Positions 25,702-35,019 of a DNA stretch of 56,572 nucleotides are shown here, one piece after another. The position numbers and the translations under genes were made by a program. Origin of the DNA: Candidatus Allofournierella excrementigallinarum (GTDB lineage: Bacteria > Bacillota > Clostridia > Oscillospirales > Ruminococcaceae); NCBI GenBank assembly GCA_019119025.1, contig DWXV01000060.1, forward strand, positions 1 to 56,572, read 5' to 3'. The notes under the pieces are model-generated. The model made no database searches and was not told the DNA's origin. It saw only the letters and a list, made by a program, of their open reading frames with translations. Within the stretch, counting starts at the first letter, position 1, and each line of letters begins with the position of its first letter.

Positions 25702-28700
25702 ATGCGCACCCTGTTCCTGGACTATTTTGCCCAAAGCCTTGTGCTGGGTCTGGCGGTGCTGGCGCTGCTGGCCGCCGCGCCGCTGCTTCAAAAGCGCTAC
25801 AGCGCCCGCTGGTTTTGCCGGGCCTGGCTGGCACTGGCCGTGCTTCTGGTGCTTCCCCTGCGGGTGCTTCTGCCTCAGTCCGCCCCTGCACCGGTGACCC
25901 TCACCCCACCCCCGGCGCTGCTGGCCGCCGAAGGGCCCGGCGAAGCGCCCGAGCCCCAGGCGGCGGTCCCCGGCCCCGACACGGAACACCTGACCGCTCC
26001 GGATATTCCCTCCGGCCAGGCCGCCGCGCCCGCGCCGGACCAGAGCGCCGGGCAGCCGGTCACCCCTCCCGAAACGGACTACGCCGCCCCGGTAATGCCC
26101 GACGCACTTTCTGAAAGCGAGACCACCGTGTCCGTCTCCGCCTCGCCGCTGGCGGCCTTTGCCCCGCTGGACTGGCTGGCTCTGCTCTGGCTGGCAGGGG
26201 CGCTGGGGGTCGCCGGCTGGCAGTGGTTCGCTTATTTTGTCTGGCGGCGCAAAACGATGCGCCGCGCCCTGCCGGCGGATGAAAGCTGGCAGGCCGCGCT
26301 AAACGAGGCTCTCGCCCGCCAGCCGCTGGCAAAGCGGCCCCGGCTGCTGGAGTGCCCCGACGCCGCCGGCGCGATGGCGGCGGGCATTTTGCGCCCGGTG
26401 CTGCTGGTGCCGGAAAGCGCACAGCCCGGAGCCGACGGGGCCTATCTGCTGGCCCACGAGCTGGTCCATCTGCGCCGCCGCGACCTTGCCCGCAAGGCAC
26501 TGTTCAGCCTTGTGCTGGCGCTGCACTGGTATAATCCCGCCGCCTGGCTGCTGGCAAAACGGGCCGGGCGGGACATGGAGACCGCCTGCGACGAGGCAGT
26601 TCTCGCCGCGCTGGGAACTGAGCATCGGGCGGCCTACTGCGACGCGCTGCTCCACGCGGTGGGTCATGGCCGCGCCCCGGCGCTGACCACCTGCTTTTCC
26701 CTGACCAAAAAGGACGTGAAGGCCCGCTTTGCCCGCCTGTGGGACACTTCCCCCAAGCGGCGGGGCGCGGCGGCGCTGGCGGTGTTCTGCCTTGCCGCCG
26801 CCCTGGCGGGGGCCCTGGTGGCATGCAACGCCGCCCCGGCGGAAAGCGGTGAGCCGCCGGTCTCCGCACCGCCCGCCTCCGCCGCGCCTGTGTCCGACCT
26901 TTCCACAAGCACCGAGGTCTGGCCCTCGGTCTACTATTCCCACAACGGCATTTACACCACAGGGAACGCCCTGTTTCCCCTGGAAATGCTGCCGACGAAT
27001 CTGAACGACATCAGTTATAATCAGATCGCCGGCTATGCCTCTCCCGACCAGAAATATTGGGGCCTTGCCCTGCCCGACGCGGACGCGGAGCACCCGGGCC
27101 AGCTGGCCCTTTGGACCTCCGACGACGGCGGCGAGAACTGGACCAGCGCCCCGCTGGACTGCTCACCCTGGCTGGAACGGATGGGCGAAGAGGAGCATTG
27201 GGAAAGCCACAAGCAGTCGGTCTTTAACAAAAGCATCGCCTGGGCCATTCCCAGGCATTATCAGTTCGTCAGCCCGGAGGTGGGCTTCCTGGCCTTCTAT
27301 GGCATGTATGAATCCGGCCCCACAGACAAGCGCTTCACCGTCAGCAGCGACACCTTTGTGCTGCTGCGCACCCTGGACGGCGGCGAGAGCTGGCAGGAGA
27401 TGTACTTTGGCGATGGGCGGGACGCCGGCAACGGCACCCCCCTCAACATCGTCATCAGCACCCCCTTCGCCTTTTTGAACGAGAACGTAGGTTTCTTGTG
27501 CGCCCACGGGGAGGGCTACAACGAAAAGGGCCGGTTCAATCTGCTGCGCACCACCGACGGCGGCCAGACCTGGCAGCAGCTGGACCTGGGCGAAGTGGCC
27601 GACACCCTGCCCGGCGCGCCCTGGCAGCGCCGCCACGTCTGCGGCGCGCTGGGCTGCTCCACCCGGCACCTGCCCCAGGAGGACCTGATCACCGGCGCCC
27701 AGCCGGGCTTCGCGGCTTTCACTGCCTGGGGCGACAAGGGCGACACTCTCGGCGACATGGTGGTGCTTTATACCCGCGACTGGGGCGAAAGCTGGCAGTG
27801 GATGTACCGCTACAACGACGAAATGCGCGCCCAGTACACCGAGTCCCTCATCAGATCCTACGTTTCGGAAGAAGAGGTCTGGCCGGCGGCCTACTACAAC
27901 GGCGCGGGCCCTGTGCCGCTGCCGGAGGAGGCGGGCGAGCTTCCGCCCGTGGCCCCCTTCAGTTATGCCTCCCCCGACCTGCAATACGCCGGGCTGGCAC
28001 AGTACGGCCTTGAGGGCGACGCCCAAAAGAGCCTGACCCTGTGGAACACCACGGACGGCGGCGAGACCTGGACCAGCACCACCCTGGACTGTTCCGACTG
28101 GCTGGAAAAGACAGCGCAGAAGAATGACTGGGCCTCGCTGGAAGCGGACGGCGTAGCGAACGGCGCCGCCCGGGTAAGGCCCAGCGCCTACCAGTTCGTC
28201 AGCCCCAACACCGGTTTTCTGGTCTATTACGCCGAATGGGGTTACGGCCCCGCCCACGACCGCCATTTCGTCAGCTCCGCCGACTTTGTGGTGCTGCGCA
28301 CCACCGACGGGGGCGAAAGCTGGCAGGAGATGTACAGCGGAGACGGCAGCGACTTTGGGGGCGGCACCGGCAAGGGGCTTGCCCTGTCCGCCTGTCGGCC
28401 CTTCCTGTTCCTGAACGAAAGAGTGGGCTTTTTGTGCGCCCACGGCGGCGACTACGGCACAAACGGCAGATTCAACCTGCTGCGCACCTTGAACGGCGGC
28501 CAGACCTGGCAGCTGCTGGACCTGGGCGAAGCGGCCGCCACCCTGCCCGGCGCGCCCTGGGAAAACTGCCATGTGTGCAGCGCCCTGAGCCTGGGCGGGC
28601 CGGAATACGAGCCGGACCTCTTCGCCGACGCCCAGCCGGGCTTCGCGGCCTTCACCGCCTGGGGCGACGACAGCTCCGACCGGGTGATATTCTACACCCG

Positions 28701-28776
28701 GGACTGGGGCGAAAGCTGGCAGTGGATGAAGCGCACCCCGGCAGACACCACACCGCAGGAGGGAAACGAGCCATGA
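25702..28776 (+). CDS. M56 (BlaR1-like) membrane metalloprotease with an Asp-box repeat ectodomain
   Basis: 1024 residues from ATG 25702 (RBS GGAGG, 7-nt spacing). Membrane segments at about 10-28 and 41-57, then a Pro/Ala-rich linker, then about 157-180. The M56 protease domain follows: zinc motif HELVH at about 252-256 and RDMETACDEAV with the third ligand. A final membrane helix (about 356-375) leads to an extracellular region of about 650 residues. This holds two homologous halves, each with four Asp-box-type repeats (SDDGGENW, TLDGGESW, TTDGGQTW, TRDWGESW; then TTDGGETW, TTDGGESW, TLNGGQTW, TRDWGESW), suggesting a sialidase/BNR-like propeller. Classical BlaR1 has a penicillin-binding sensor here instead. 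Coupled to the downstream BlaI gene (ATGA). Confidence 0.88.
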   Translation: MRTLFLDYFAQSLVLGLAVLALLAAAPLLQKRYSARWFCRAWLALAVLLVLPLRVLLPQSAPAPVTLTPPPALLAAEGPGEAPEPQAAVPGPDTEHLTAPDIPSGQAAAPAPDQSAGQPVTPPETDYAAPVMPDALSESETTVSVSASPLAAFAPLDWLALLWLAGALGVAGWQWFAYFVWRRKTMRRALPADESWQAALNEALARQPLAKRPRLLECPDAAGAMAAGILRPVLLVPESAQPGADGAYLLAHELVHLRRRDLARKALFSLVLALHWYNPAAWLLAKRAGRDMETACDEAVLAALGTEHRAAYCDALLHAVGHGRAPALTTCFSLTKKDVKARFARLWDTSPKRRGAAALAVFCLAAALAGALVACNAAPAESGEPPVSAPPASAAPVSDLSTSTEVWPSVYYSHNGIYTTGNALFPLEMLPTNLNDISYNQIAGYASPDQKYWGLALPDADAEHPGQLALWTSDDGGENWTSAPLDCSPWLERMGEEEHWESHKQSVFNKSIAWAIPRHYQFVSPEVGFLAFYGMYESGPTDKRFTVSSDTFVLLRTLDGGESWQEMYFGDGRDAGNGTPLNIVISTPFAFLNENVGFLCAHGEGYNEKGRFNLLRTTDGGQTWQQLDLGEVADTLPGAPWQRRHVCGALGCSTRHLPQEDLITGAQPGFAAFTAWGDKGDTLGDMVVLYTRDWGESWQWMYRYNDEMRAQYTESLIRSYVSEEEVWPAAYYNGAGPVPLPEEAGELPPVAPFSYASPDLQYAGLAQYGLEGDAQKSLTLWNTTDGGETWTSTTLDCSDWLEKTAQKNDWASLEADGVANGAARVRPSAYQFVSPNTGFLVYYAEWGYGPAHDRHFVSSADFVVLRTTDGGESWQEMYSGDGSDFGGGTGKGLALSACRPFLFLNERVGFLCAHGGDYGTNGRFNLLRTLNGGQTWQLLDLGEAAATLPGAPWENCHVCSALSLGGPEYEPDLFADAQPGFAAFTAWGDDSSDRVIFYTRDWGESWQWMKRTPADTTPQEGNEP

Positions 28777-29162
28777 GTGAATTAGAAATAAAGCGCCTGC
28801 CCGACGCAGAACTGGAAATCATGAAGGAGCTGTGGGCCGCCCCCGGCCCCCTGACGAGGGCCCAGCTGGAGGAACGCCTTGCCCGCCGGCGCTGGGCCAG
28901 CACCACCCTGCTGGCGCTGCTGGGCCGGCTGGAAGCCAAGGGCTGTGTCTCCCGCGAAAAGCAGGGCAAAGGCTATCTTTACGCCGCCGCCCTGGCCCGG
29001 GAGGACTATCTGCCGGTGGAAAGCCGCTCGGCGCTGGAACGGATGTTCGGCGGCAGCGCCAAAAACCTCATCGCCGCCATGGCCCAGACGAAAGGCCTCT
29101 CCAAGGAGGACATCGACGAGCTGGCGGCCTATCTGGAAGAATTAAAACAGGGCGGGCGCTGA
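28773..29162 (+). CDS. BlaI/MecI-family transcriptional repressor
   Basis: 129 residues. Winged HTH at about 8-75 ([64 protein letters not shown]), then a helical dimerisation region. In this family the repressor is inactivated when the M56 partner is triggered. The order is reversed from blaI-blaR1, with the sensor first. A BlaI-type palindrome overlaps the operon promoter. Confidence 0.93.
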   Translation: MSELEIKRLPDAELEIMKELWAAPGPLTRAQLEERLARRRWASTTLLALLGRLEAKGCVSREKQGKGYLYAAALAREDYLPVESRSALERMFGGSAKNLIAAMAQTKGLSKEDIDELAAYLEELKQGGR

Positions 29163-29261
29163 CGGGCGGCGGCCCACAGCCGGGCGGCGCGGGTCTTTCC
29201 CCGTTGCGGCGTGCCCGCGCGCACCAAAACCCTCGGCCCCTCCCCGCCTCCCAAAACACGC

Positions 29262-29297
29262 AAAAGCGCCCCCGCGGCCAGGCCGCAGGGGCGCTTA
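29262..29297 (-). terminator. Terminator of the pot operon
   Basis: Stem AAGCGCCCC...GGGGCGCTT with an inner GCGGCC/GGCCGC stem, ending TTTT on the minus strand. The plus strand has only a weak T-stretch, but it may also stop the BlaI transcript. Confidence 0.8.
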
Positions 29298-29320
29298 AAT
29301 TGTTTTGGAAAAGCCGCGGT

Positions 29321-30562
29321 TTAGTAATCCTCGCGCTGCTTTTTGCGGTTGCGGCTCCAGAACAGCAGCACAACGACTGCCACGGCCACCACCAGCCCCA
29401 CGGGGATCAGCCAGCTGCTGCCGCCCTCGCTGTAGCTCTTCATGTCGCTCCAGGCTTTGTCCATGGCGGCGTTGATCTCGTCGGGCAGCACGGTGAACAC
29501 CTCGGTGTTGGCCAGAACTTCCGCGCTGGGGTAGGCCACCTCGCTGTATTTCAGGTCATCGGGCAGCTGCTCCCACACCTCGGTGATGGGGGTGGAGTAG
29601 CCGATGTAATCGCAGTTGGCCACGCCCACGCTGGTCTCGCACATGTAGTTGATGAACATCTCAGCGGCTTCCTTGTTCTTGCTGCCGGCAGGGATGCACA
29701 TGGCGTCCACGAAGTAGTTGGTGCCCTCCTCGGGGATGGCAAAGCCCAGGTCGGGGTTCTCGTCCATCATCACCAGCGCGTCGCCGGCATAGTAGGGGGC
29801 CAGCGCGGCCTCGCCGCCCTCCATCTTGTCGAAGATCTCGTCCATCACGTAGGCCTGCACCAGGCTTTTCTGGGCCTTCAGCTCCTCGGCGATGGTGTTC
29901 ACTTCCTCCACGGTGGTGGGGTTCATGCTCATGCCCAGGCGCTTGGCGGCAATGGCAAAGGCGTCGCGGCTGTTGTTGAACATCAGGATGGAGTTCTCGT
30001 ACTTCTCATCCCACATGGCGTCCCAGCTGGTGGGCGCCTCGTCCACCATGGTCTTGTTGTAGACGATGCCCACCAGGCCCCAGGTGTAGGGCACGCTGTA
30101 CTCGTCGTTCGGGTCGTAGTCCAGGCCCTTGTACTGTTCGCCGATCTTGGCCATGTTGGGGATGTTGTCAAAGTCCAGCTTTTCCAGCATGCCCTCGTTG
30201 ATCATCTTGCCGATCATGTAGTCGCTGGGGATGATCACGTCATAATCCGCGCCGCCGCTCTTGAGCTTGGCGTACAGGCTCTCGTTGGTGTCGTAGGTGG
30301 TGTAGTTCACCTCGATGCCGGTGAGCTCGGTGAATGCCGACAGAATATCCACGCTCTCGTCGCTGCCGTCGGAGATGTACAGGCCCCAGTTGTAGACGTT
30401 CAGGGTGATGTCCTGGTCGGCAAGGCGGGTCCAGTCGTAGTCGGCGCTGACGGAGATGTCGTCGTTGACCACGATCATCTCTTCGCCCGCCGCGGCGGCG
30501 GGCAGGGCCATGGCGCCCGCGCACAGCAGTGCGGCGAGCAGGGTGCAGAACAGTTTTTTCAT
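29321..30562 (-). CDS. potD: Polyamine ABC transporter substrate-binding protein with C-terminal membrane anchor
   Basis: 413 residues. Captures spermidine/putrescine outside the cell for PotABC. The signal peptide ends with an SPase I-type site (AMALPAAAAG), with no lipobox Cys. The ligand-binding fold starts at ITLNVYNWGLYISDG, and the conserved blocks YDVIIPSDYMIGKMI, YSVPYTWGLVGIVYNK and YMCETSVGVANCDYIGYSTP are present. Instead of a lipid anchor, the C-terminus has a hydrophobic helix (WLIPVGLVVAVAVVVLLFW, about 385-403) with a basic tail, so it is tethered by protein. Two hairpins in the potC-potD gap may stabilise its mRNA. Confidence 0.92.
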   Translation of the reverse strand: MKKLFCTLLAALLCAGAMALPAAAAGEEMIVVNDDISVSADYDWTRLADQDITLNVYNWGLYISDGSDESVDILSAFTELTGIEVNYTTYDTNESLYAKLKSGGADYDVIIPSDYMIGKMINEGMLEKLDFDNIPNMAKIGEQYKGLDYDPNDEYSVPYTWGLVGIVYNKTMVDEAPTSWDAMWDEKYENSILMFNNSRDAFAIAAKRLGMSMNPTTVEEVNTIAEELKAQKSLVQAYVMDEIFDKMEGGEAALAPYYAGDALVMMDENPDLGFAIPEEGTNYFVDAMCIPAGSKNKEAAEMFINYMCETSVGVANCDYIGYSTPITEVWEQLPDDLKYSEVAYPSAEVLANTEVFTVLPDEINAAMDKAWSDMKSYSEGGSSWLIPVGLVVAVAVVVLLFWSRNRKKQREDY

Positions 30563-30576
30563 TGCTTTCCTCCGTT

Positions 30577-30634
30577 CGCGGCCTCTTTGGGCCGCTTATG
30601 ATTTGCCCGTGGCAAAGCTGCCACCCCTCGGGCA
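30577..30634 (-). other. Intra-operon hairpins between potC and potD
   Basis: Stems TGCCCG/CGGGCA (30604-30609/30629-30634), with an inner TGGCA/TGCCA, and GCGGCC/GGCCGC near 30578-30595, without a T-run after them on the minus strand. They probably protect or balance the potD message. Confidence 0.5.
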
Positions 30635-30644
30635 TTTTTTATTA

Positions 30645-31481
30645 TCAGGCTTTCCGCCGCTCGCGGCGTCCGTCCAGATAATTGTAGAAAAGGATGATGG
30701 CCAGGATCACCAGGAACATCACCGTGGAAAGGGCGTTGATCTCCGGGCTGACCTTTTTGCGGGTCATGCTGTAGATCACGATGGGCAGCGTCTGGGTGGT
30801 GCCGCTGGTGAAGTAGGAGATCAGGAAATCGTCGATGGAATAGGTCAGGCAGATGAGGAAGGCGGAGAGGATGGCCGGGGCCAGCTCCGGCAGCACCACC
30901 TTGAAGAATGCCTGTTTCGGGTTGCAGCCCAGGTCCAGCGCCGCCTCGTAGACCCGCGCGTCCAGCTGGCGGAGCTTGGGCGAGACGTTGAAGATGACAT
31001 AGGGCAGGCAGAAGGAGATGTGGGCGATGAGCAGAGTGGGCAGGCCGAAGATGTTTTCCGGCAGCGCCCAGCCCAGGTTCTGGTTGGCCCAGGCGATGCC
31101 GTCCTTGGCCACCACGAACAGCAGCATCAGCGAAACGCCGGTGATGATCTCGGGGTTGACCACGGGCATGTAGCTGATGTTGTTGATGACCGCCTGGCTG
31201 CGCTTGCCCATGGCGTTGATGCCGATGGCCGCGGCGGTGCCCACCACGGTGGCCACCACCGCGGCGATAAGCGCCACCACAAGGCTCAGGCCCAAAGCGC
31301 TTAAGATCATCTCGTTGTGGAACAGGCTCTTGTACCACTTGAAGGTGAAGCCGGTGAAGATGGTGCGGCTCTTGCTCTCGTTGAAGCTGAACACCGCCAT
31401 CACGGCGATGGGCACATACATGAAGGAAAACAGCAAAACGAGATACACCCGCTGCAACGCGCGAAGATGAGACTGTCTCAT
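30645..31481 (-). CDS. potC: Polyamine ABC transporter permease PotC
   Basis: 278 residues, six predicted membrane helices. One half of the PotBC channel. The permease EAA-type loop is seen in RVYEAALDLGCNPKQAFFKVVLPELAPAI (about 184-212), where PotA docks. It begins directly after potB and is followed by potD after 82 bp. Confidence 0.95.
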   Translation of the reverse strand: MRQSHLRALQRVYLVLLFSFMYVPIAVMAVFSFNESKSRTIFTGFTFKWYKSLFHNEMILSALGLSLVVALIAAVVATVVGTAAAIGINAMGKRSQAVINNISYMPVVNPEIITGVSLMLLFVVAKDGIAWANQNLGWALPENIFGLPTLLIAHISFCLPYVIFNVSPKLRQLDARVYEAALDLGCNPKQAFFKVVLPELAPAILSAFLICLTYSIDDFLISYFTSGTTQTLPIVIYSMTRKKVSPEINALSTVMFLVILAIILFYNYLDGRRERRKA

Positions 31482-32297
31482 TTACATGACCCCCTCCACA
31501 CCGTCTTTGTTGCCGCTGGTGTTGGTCAGGCTCATGCACAAAAGCACGATGACCATCAGCACCAGGCTCATGGCGCTGCCGAGATTGTAGTTGTAGCTGT
31601 TGCCCAAGAACTGCAATTCGATCAGGTCGCCCACCAGCATGGTGTCGCCGCCGCCCAGCATGCGGCTGATGATGAAGGTGGAAACGCTGGGCACGAACAC
31701 CATGGTGATGCCGGTGGCGATGCCGGGCATGGCCAGGGGGATGAGCACCCGGCCCAGCACCCGGAAGATGTCTGCGCCCAGGTCCTGGGCGGCCTCGATG
31801 ATGCTGGAGTCGATCTTCACCATGGCGGTGTAGAGCGGCAGGATCATATAGGGCAGGTAATTGTAAACCATGCCCAGCACCACGGCCCCCTGGGTGTTGA
31901 TCATCTCGAAGGGCCCGATGCCGAACAGGCCCAAAAAGCGGTTGATGAGGCCGTTGTTTTCCAGAAGGCTCATCCAGGCGTAGGTGCGCAGCAAAAAGTT
32001 CATCCACATGGGCAGGATGACCAGCATCTGCATCATCCGCTGGCTGGAAACAGGCAGCCGGCTGAGCCAGTAGCCCACCGGGAAGGCCAGCACCAGGCAG
32101 ATCGCCGTGGCAATGGCGGCCAAAAGAAGGCTGCGCACGAACACGGTGGTGTAGTCGCCCAGGGCGGTGATGTTCTCCAGCGTAAAGGCGCCGCTTTTGG
32201 TGGTGAAGGCAAAGTACACCACGATCAAAAGCGGCACGGCGATGAACACAGTCATCCAGACGAGATAGGGAAAGGCGAGGCTCTTGTTTTTCAGCAT
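31482..32297 (-). CDS. potB: Polyamine ABC transporter permease PotB
   Basis: 271 residues, six membrane helices (first: FPYLVWMTVFIAVPLLIVVYFAF). The EAA loop is IEAAQDLGADIFRVLGRVLIPLAMPGI. It starts three bases after the potA stop and adjoins potC, giving a tightly packed operon. Confidence 0.95.
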   Translation of the reverse strand: MLKNKSLAFPYLVWMTVFIAVPLLIVVYFAFTTKSGAFTLENITALGDYTTVFVRSLLLAAIATAICLVLAFPVGYWLSRLPVSSQRMMQMLVILPMWMNFLLRTYAWMSLLENNGLINRFLGLFGIGPFEMINTQGAVVLGMVYNYLPYMILPLYTAMVKIDSSIIEAAQDLGADIFRVLGRVLIPLAMPGIATGITMVFVPSVSTFIISRMLGGGDTMLVGDLIELQFLGNSYNYNLGSAMSLVLMVIVLLCMSLTNTSGNKDGVEGVM

Positions 32298-32300
32298 GGC

Positions 32301-33341
32301 TCATTCCTCCATGCGGGCCATGATGTGGATCTCGTCCGGCCCGATGCGCATGCCGATCAGCTCGCCGGGGGCGCTGGCCTGGGTGGAGTGGATGATCCAC
32401 TCGTAGCCGGCCTGCTCCACATGCATCTCGAAGTGCACCCCCTTGAAGATGAGGTCCTTCACGATGCCGGTGAGCTGGCCCTGGATGGCGGGCACCACCT
32501 GCACGTCCTCGGGGCGCACCACCACCTGCACCGGCTGGTTGCGCTCGAAGCCCTTGTCCACGCAGGTGAACTGGCTGCCGGCAAACTCCACCTGGAAGTC
32601 CCGCAGCATGATGCCGTCCAGGATGTTGCTTTCGCCGATGAAGTCGGCCACAAAGGCGTTCTTCGGCTCGTTGTAGATGTCCTCCGGGCTGCCGATCTGC
32701 TGGATGTCGCCGTCGTTCATCACCACCACGGTGTCGCTCATGGTCAGGGCTTCCTCCTGGTCGTGGGTGACGTAGATGAAGGTGATGTCCATGGCCTGCT
32801 GCAGGCGCTTGAGCTCCAGCTGCATCTCCTTGCGCAGCTTCAGGTCCAGCGCGCCCAGAGGTTCGTCCAGCAGAAGCACCTTCGGGTGGTTCACAAGGCC
32901 CCGGGCAATGGCCACCCGCTGCTGCTGGCCGCCGGAAAGGCGGTCGGTGTGGCGGCGCTCGAAGCCCTTGAGGCCCACCACCTCCAGCATTTCCAGCACC
33001 CGGCTGCGGATCTCTTTTTCCGGCAGCTTCTGCAGCCGCAGGCCGAAGGCCACGTTTTCGAACACGTTCAGGTGCGGAAACAGGGCATACTTCTGGAACA
33101 CCGTGTTCACCTGGCGCTTGTAGGGCGGCAGGCCGGTGATGTCCTTGCCATTAAAAAAAACATTGCCCGACTTCGGCTGAACGAATCCACCGATGACCCG
33201 GAGGGTGGTGGTCTTGCCGCAGCCCGAGGGCCCCAGGAAGGTCACAAACTCCTTGTCGTGGATGTCCAGCGACAGGCCGGTCAGCACCGGCTCGCCGTCA
33301 AAGTCGACAACAATGTTTTTCAGCGATACGATCTCATTCAT
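32301..33341 (-). CDS. potA: Polyamine ABC transporter ATPase PotA
   Basis: 346 residues from ATG 33341, chosen for RBS AAAGGGGG at 9-nt spacing; a longer frame upstream crosses the leader and is not used. Walker [12 protein letters not shown]-loop, signature [12 protein letters not shown], Walker [12 protein letters not shown] and the switch His in [10 protein letters not shown] are all present. The C-terminal TOBE domain (about 265-346) is the regulatory part. First gene of potABCD, behind a folded leader of about 195 nt. Confidence 0.96.
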   Translation of the reverse strand: MNEIVSLKNIVVDFDGEPVLTGLSLDIHDKEFVTFLGPSGCGKTTTLRVIGGFVQPKSGNVFFNGKDITGLPPYKRQVNTVFQKYALFPHLNVFENVAFGLRLQKLPEKEIRSRVLEMLEVVGLKGFERRHTDRLSGGQQQRVAIARGLVNHPKVLLLDEPLGALDLKLRKEMQLELKRLQQAMDITFIYVTHDQEEALTMSDTVVVMNDGDIQQIGSPEDIYNEPKNAFVADFIGESNILDGIMLRDFQVEFAGSQFTCVDKGFERNQPVQVVVRPEDVQVVPAIQGQLTGIVKDLIFKGVHFEMHVEQAGYEWIIHSTQASAPGELIGMRIGPDEIHIMARMEE

Positions 33342-33407
33342 TTCATGCATCCCCCTTTGCGGAACTCTCCCGGGGCGGGCCGCCCGCGGGTCAGCGCCAA
33401 TTATATC

Positions 33408-33538
33408 GCCCCGCAAAAGGTTTGTTACACCGCCTGTGGGCCTTAAAAACGTTAGAGCCTCCTTGCCACGGCAGCTACAGCGATACATACAGCGCCAATG
33501 TGTTTGACGGGTGTTTTCCCGCCTTAGATGCAACACAC
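33408..33538 (-). promoter_or_regulatory. Structured 5' leader of potABCD, riboswitch-like
   Basis: From the predicted start near 33539 the leader has a 9-bp closing helix, UGUUGCAUC with GGUGUAACA. It encloses about 110 nt with further stems, e.g. GGCGGG/CCCGUC with an AAAACA loop. Downstream, GC stems lie just before the RBS with no poly-U, so control of translation is more likely than termination. No known riboswitch class is recognised. Confidence 0.4.
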
Positions 33539-33545
33539 GATTGTT

Positions 33546-33573
33546 ATTATACAGTGCCGCCCCCCTATGTCAA
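33546..33573 (-). promoter_or_regulatory. Promoter of potABCD
   Basis: On the minus strand, perfect TTGACA (33573-33568) and TATAAT (33551-33546), 16-nt spacer, about 200 nt upstream of potA. Confidence 0.88.
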
Positions 33574-33596
33574 TAGGTTTGCGCAAATTCTTTTGA

Positions 33597-33646
33597 AAAA
33601 TGCCGGAATATATCCCAATACGGCGTTATATTCCGGCATTTTTTCG
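33597..33646. terminator. Terminator of the lar operon (bidirectional)
   Basis: Stem AATGCCGGAATATA with TATATTCCGGCATT, with T-runs on both strands. It ends larEBC on the minus strand. Confidence 0.82.
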
Positions 33647-33692
33647 GATTATTTTAGAAAAATCTTGCGAATGCTTTAAAAAACGCTGTCTC

Positions 33693-35015
33693 TCACCGTT
33701 TTTCAAAAGCGCGCCGCGCCGCCTCCAGCACCGTTTCCAAAGGCACGCCGGCGGCCGCCGCGGCGGCCGCCGCCTGATCGAATTCCGCCTTGGCCTTGCA
33801 GGGCGTGCCGGGCGCGAATTTCACATCCACCGGGCCGTAGGGGGTGTCCACCCGGCGGCATTCCCGGGGCTGAACGATGCGCTCCATCGCGCAGCTGCGC
33901 ACCCCCCAGCTGGTGGTGTGGGCCAGCATCAGCTGCGAGAGCCGCCCCGCGTCGGCGGGCCGGCACAGGCAGCACAGCTTCACCGCCGGGCGGTTCTTCT
34001 TCATCTGAATGGCCTCGGTGTAAACGTCCAGCGCGCCGGCGGCCAGCAGCACCCCGGCGGCATAGGCGACGGCCTCGCCGGTCATGTCGTCCAGGTTGCA
34101 GGCAAGCTCCACCACCTGATCGGCCTCACCGCAGCCCTCCGTCTCGCCCAGGAAGGCGCGCACCACATTGGCGGCGGCAAACTCCTTATTGCCGGCGCCC
34201 ACGCCCACGGCCTTCACCGTCATGGCGGGCATTGGCCCAAAAGAGGTGGCGAAGGCGCGCAGCAGCGCCGCCCCGGTGGGGGTGCACAGTTCCGCCCGCA
34301 CCTCGCCGCCGTAGCAGGGGATGCCCCGCATCAGCCAGGCGGTGGCGGGGGCGGGCACCGGCAGCACGCCGTGGGCGCACTTCACCTGGCCGCCGCCCAG
34401 GTTCACCGGGCTGGCCGCCACCCGGCCGACGCCGAGCCATTCCATCAAAAGGCACACCGCCGTCACATCGGCCACGGCATCCAGCGCGCCCACCTCATGG
34501 AAGTGCACCAGTTCCACCGGCTGGCCGTGGGCGTGGGCTTCGGCGGCGGCGATGAGGCCGTAGACCTCCATGGCCTTCGCCTTCACCGTCTCCGGCACCG
34601 GCAGCCCCTCCACGATGGCCCGCACGTCCGCAAGGCTGGCGTGGTGGTGGCCGTGTTCGTGGCCATGTTCATGCTCATGAGGATGCTCGTGGTCATGGCC
34701 ATGGTCATGCTCGTGGGGATGTTGGTGCCCGTGCTCATGCTCATGGTCGTGAGGATGCTCATGCAGATGGGGCGCATCCGCCCCGCCGCAGGGCACGTCA
34801 TGGCTGTGCTCCTCCACGCCGTGGGCCAGCACGGTCACATGCAGGCCCCGCACGCCGCATTTTTCGGCGGGCTCTGCCCGCACCTGAACGCCGGGGATGG
34901 CGTTCATCACCTTCAAAAATTCCTGCCGCCGCTCCTCTGGCAGCAGGTCCAGCAAGGCGGCGGTGAGCATGTCCCCCGCCGCGCCCATGTTGCATTCCAG
35001 ATACAGCGTTTTCAT
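33693..35015 (-). CDS. larC: Nickel insertion protein LarC (full length)
   Basis: 440 residues. CTP-dependent cyclometallase that inserts Ni into the pyridinium dithiocarboxylate mononucleotide, the last step of NPN cofactor synthesis. The N-terminus MKTLYLECNMGAAGDMLTAAL is the DUF111 signature. Residues 83-125 are an extreme His/Glu/Asp-rich nickel store (34641-34769). The C-terminal half (ELACNLDDMTGEAVAYAAGVLLAAGALDVY) is in the same frame, unlike Lactobacillus larC, which needs a programmed frameshift. Four bases separate it from larB. Confidence 0.94.
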   Translation of the reverse strand: MKTLYLECNMGAAGDMLTAALLDLLPEERRQEFLKVMNAIPGVQVRAEPAEKCGVRGLHVTVLAHGVEEHSHDVPCGGADAPHLHEHPHDHEHEHGHQHPHEHDHGHDHEHPHEHEHGHEHGHHHASLADVRAIVEGLPVPETVKAKAMEVYGLIAAAEAHAHGQPVELVHFHEVGALDAVADVTAVCLLMEWLGVGRVAASPVNLGGGQVKCAHGVLPVPAPATAWLMRGIPCYGGEVRAELCTPTGAALLRAFATSFGPMPAMTVKAVGVGAGNKEFAAANVVRAFLGETEGCGEADQVVELACNLDDMTGEAVAYAAGVLLAAGALDVYTEAIQMKKNRPAVKLCCLCRPADAGRLSQLMLAHTTSWGVRSCAMERIVQPRECRRVDTPYGPVDVKFAPGTPCKAKAEFDQAAAAAAAAGVPLETVLEAARRAFEKR

Positions 35016-35019
35016 GCCG

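Noticed and set aside
28236-29162. 308-residue frame upstream-extended BlaI
   Set aside because: The extension is an out-of-frame shadow of the M56 ectodomain. The ATG at 28773 has a good RBS and overlaps the M56 stop.
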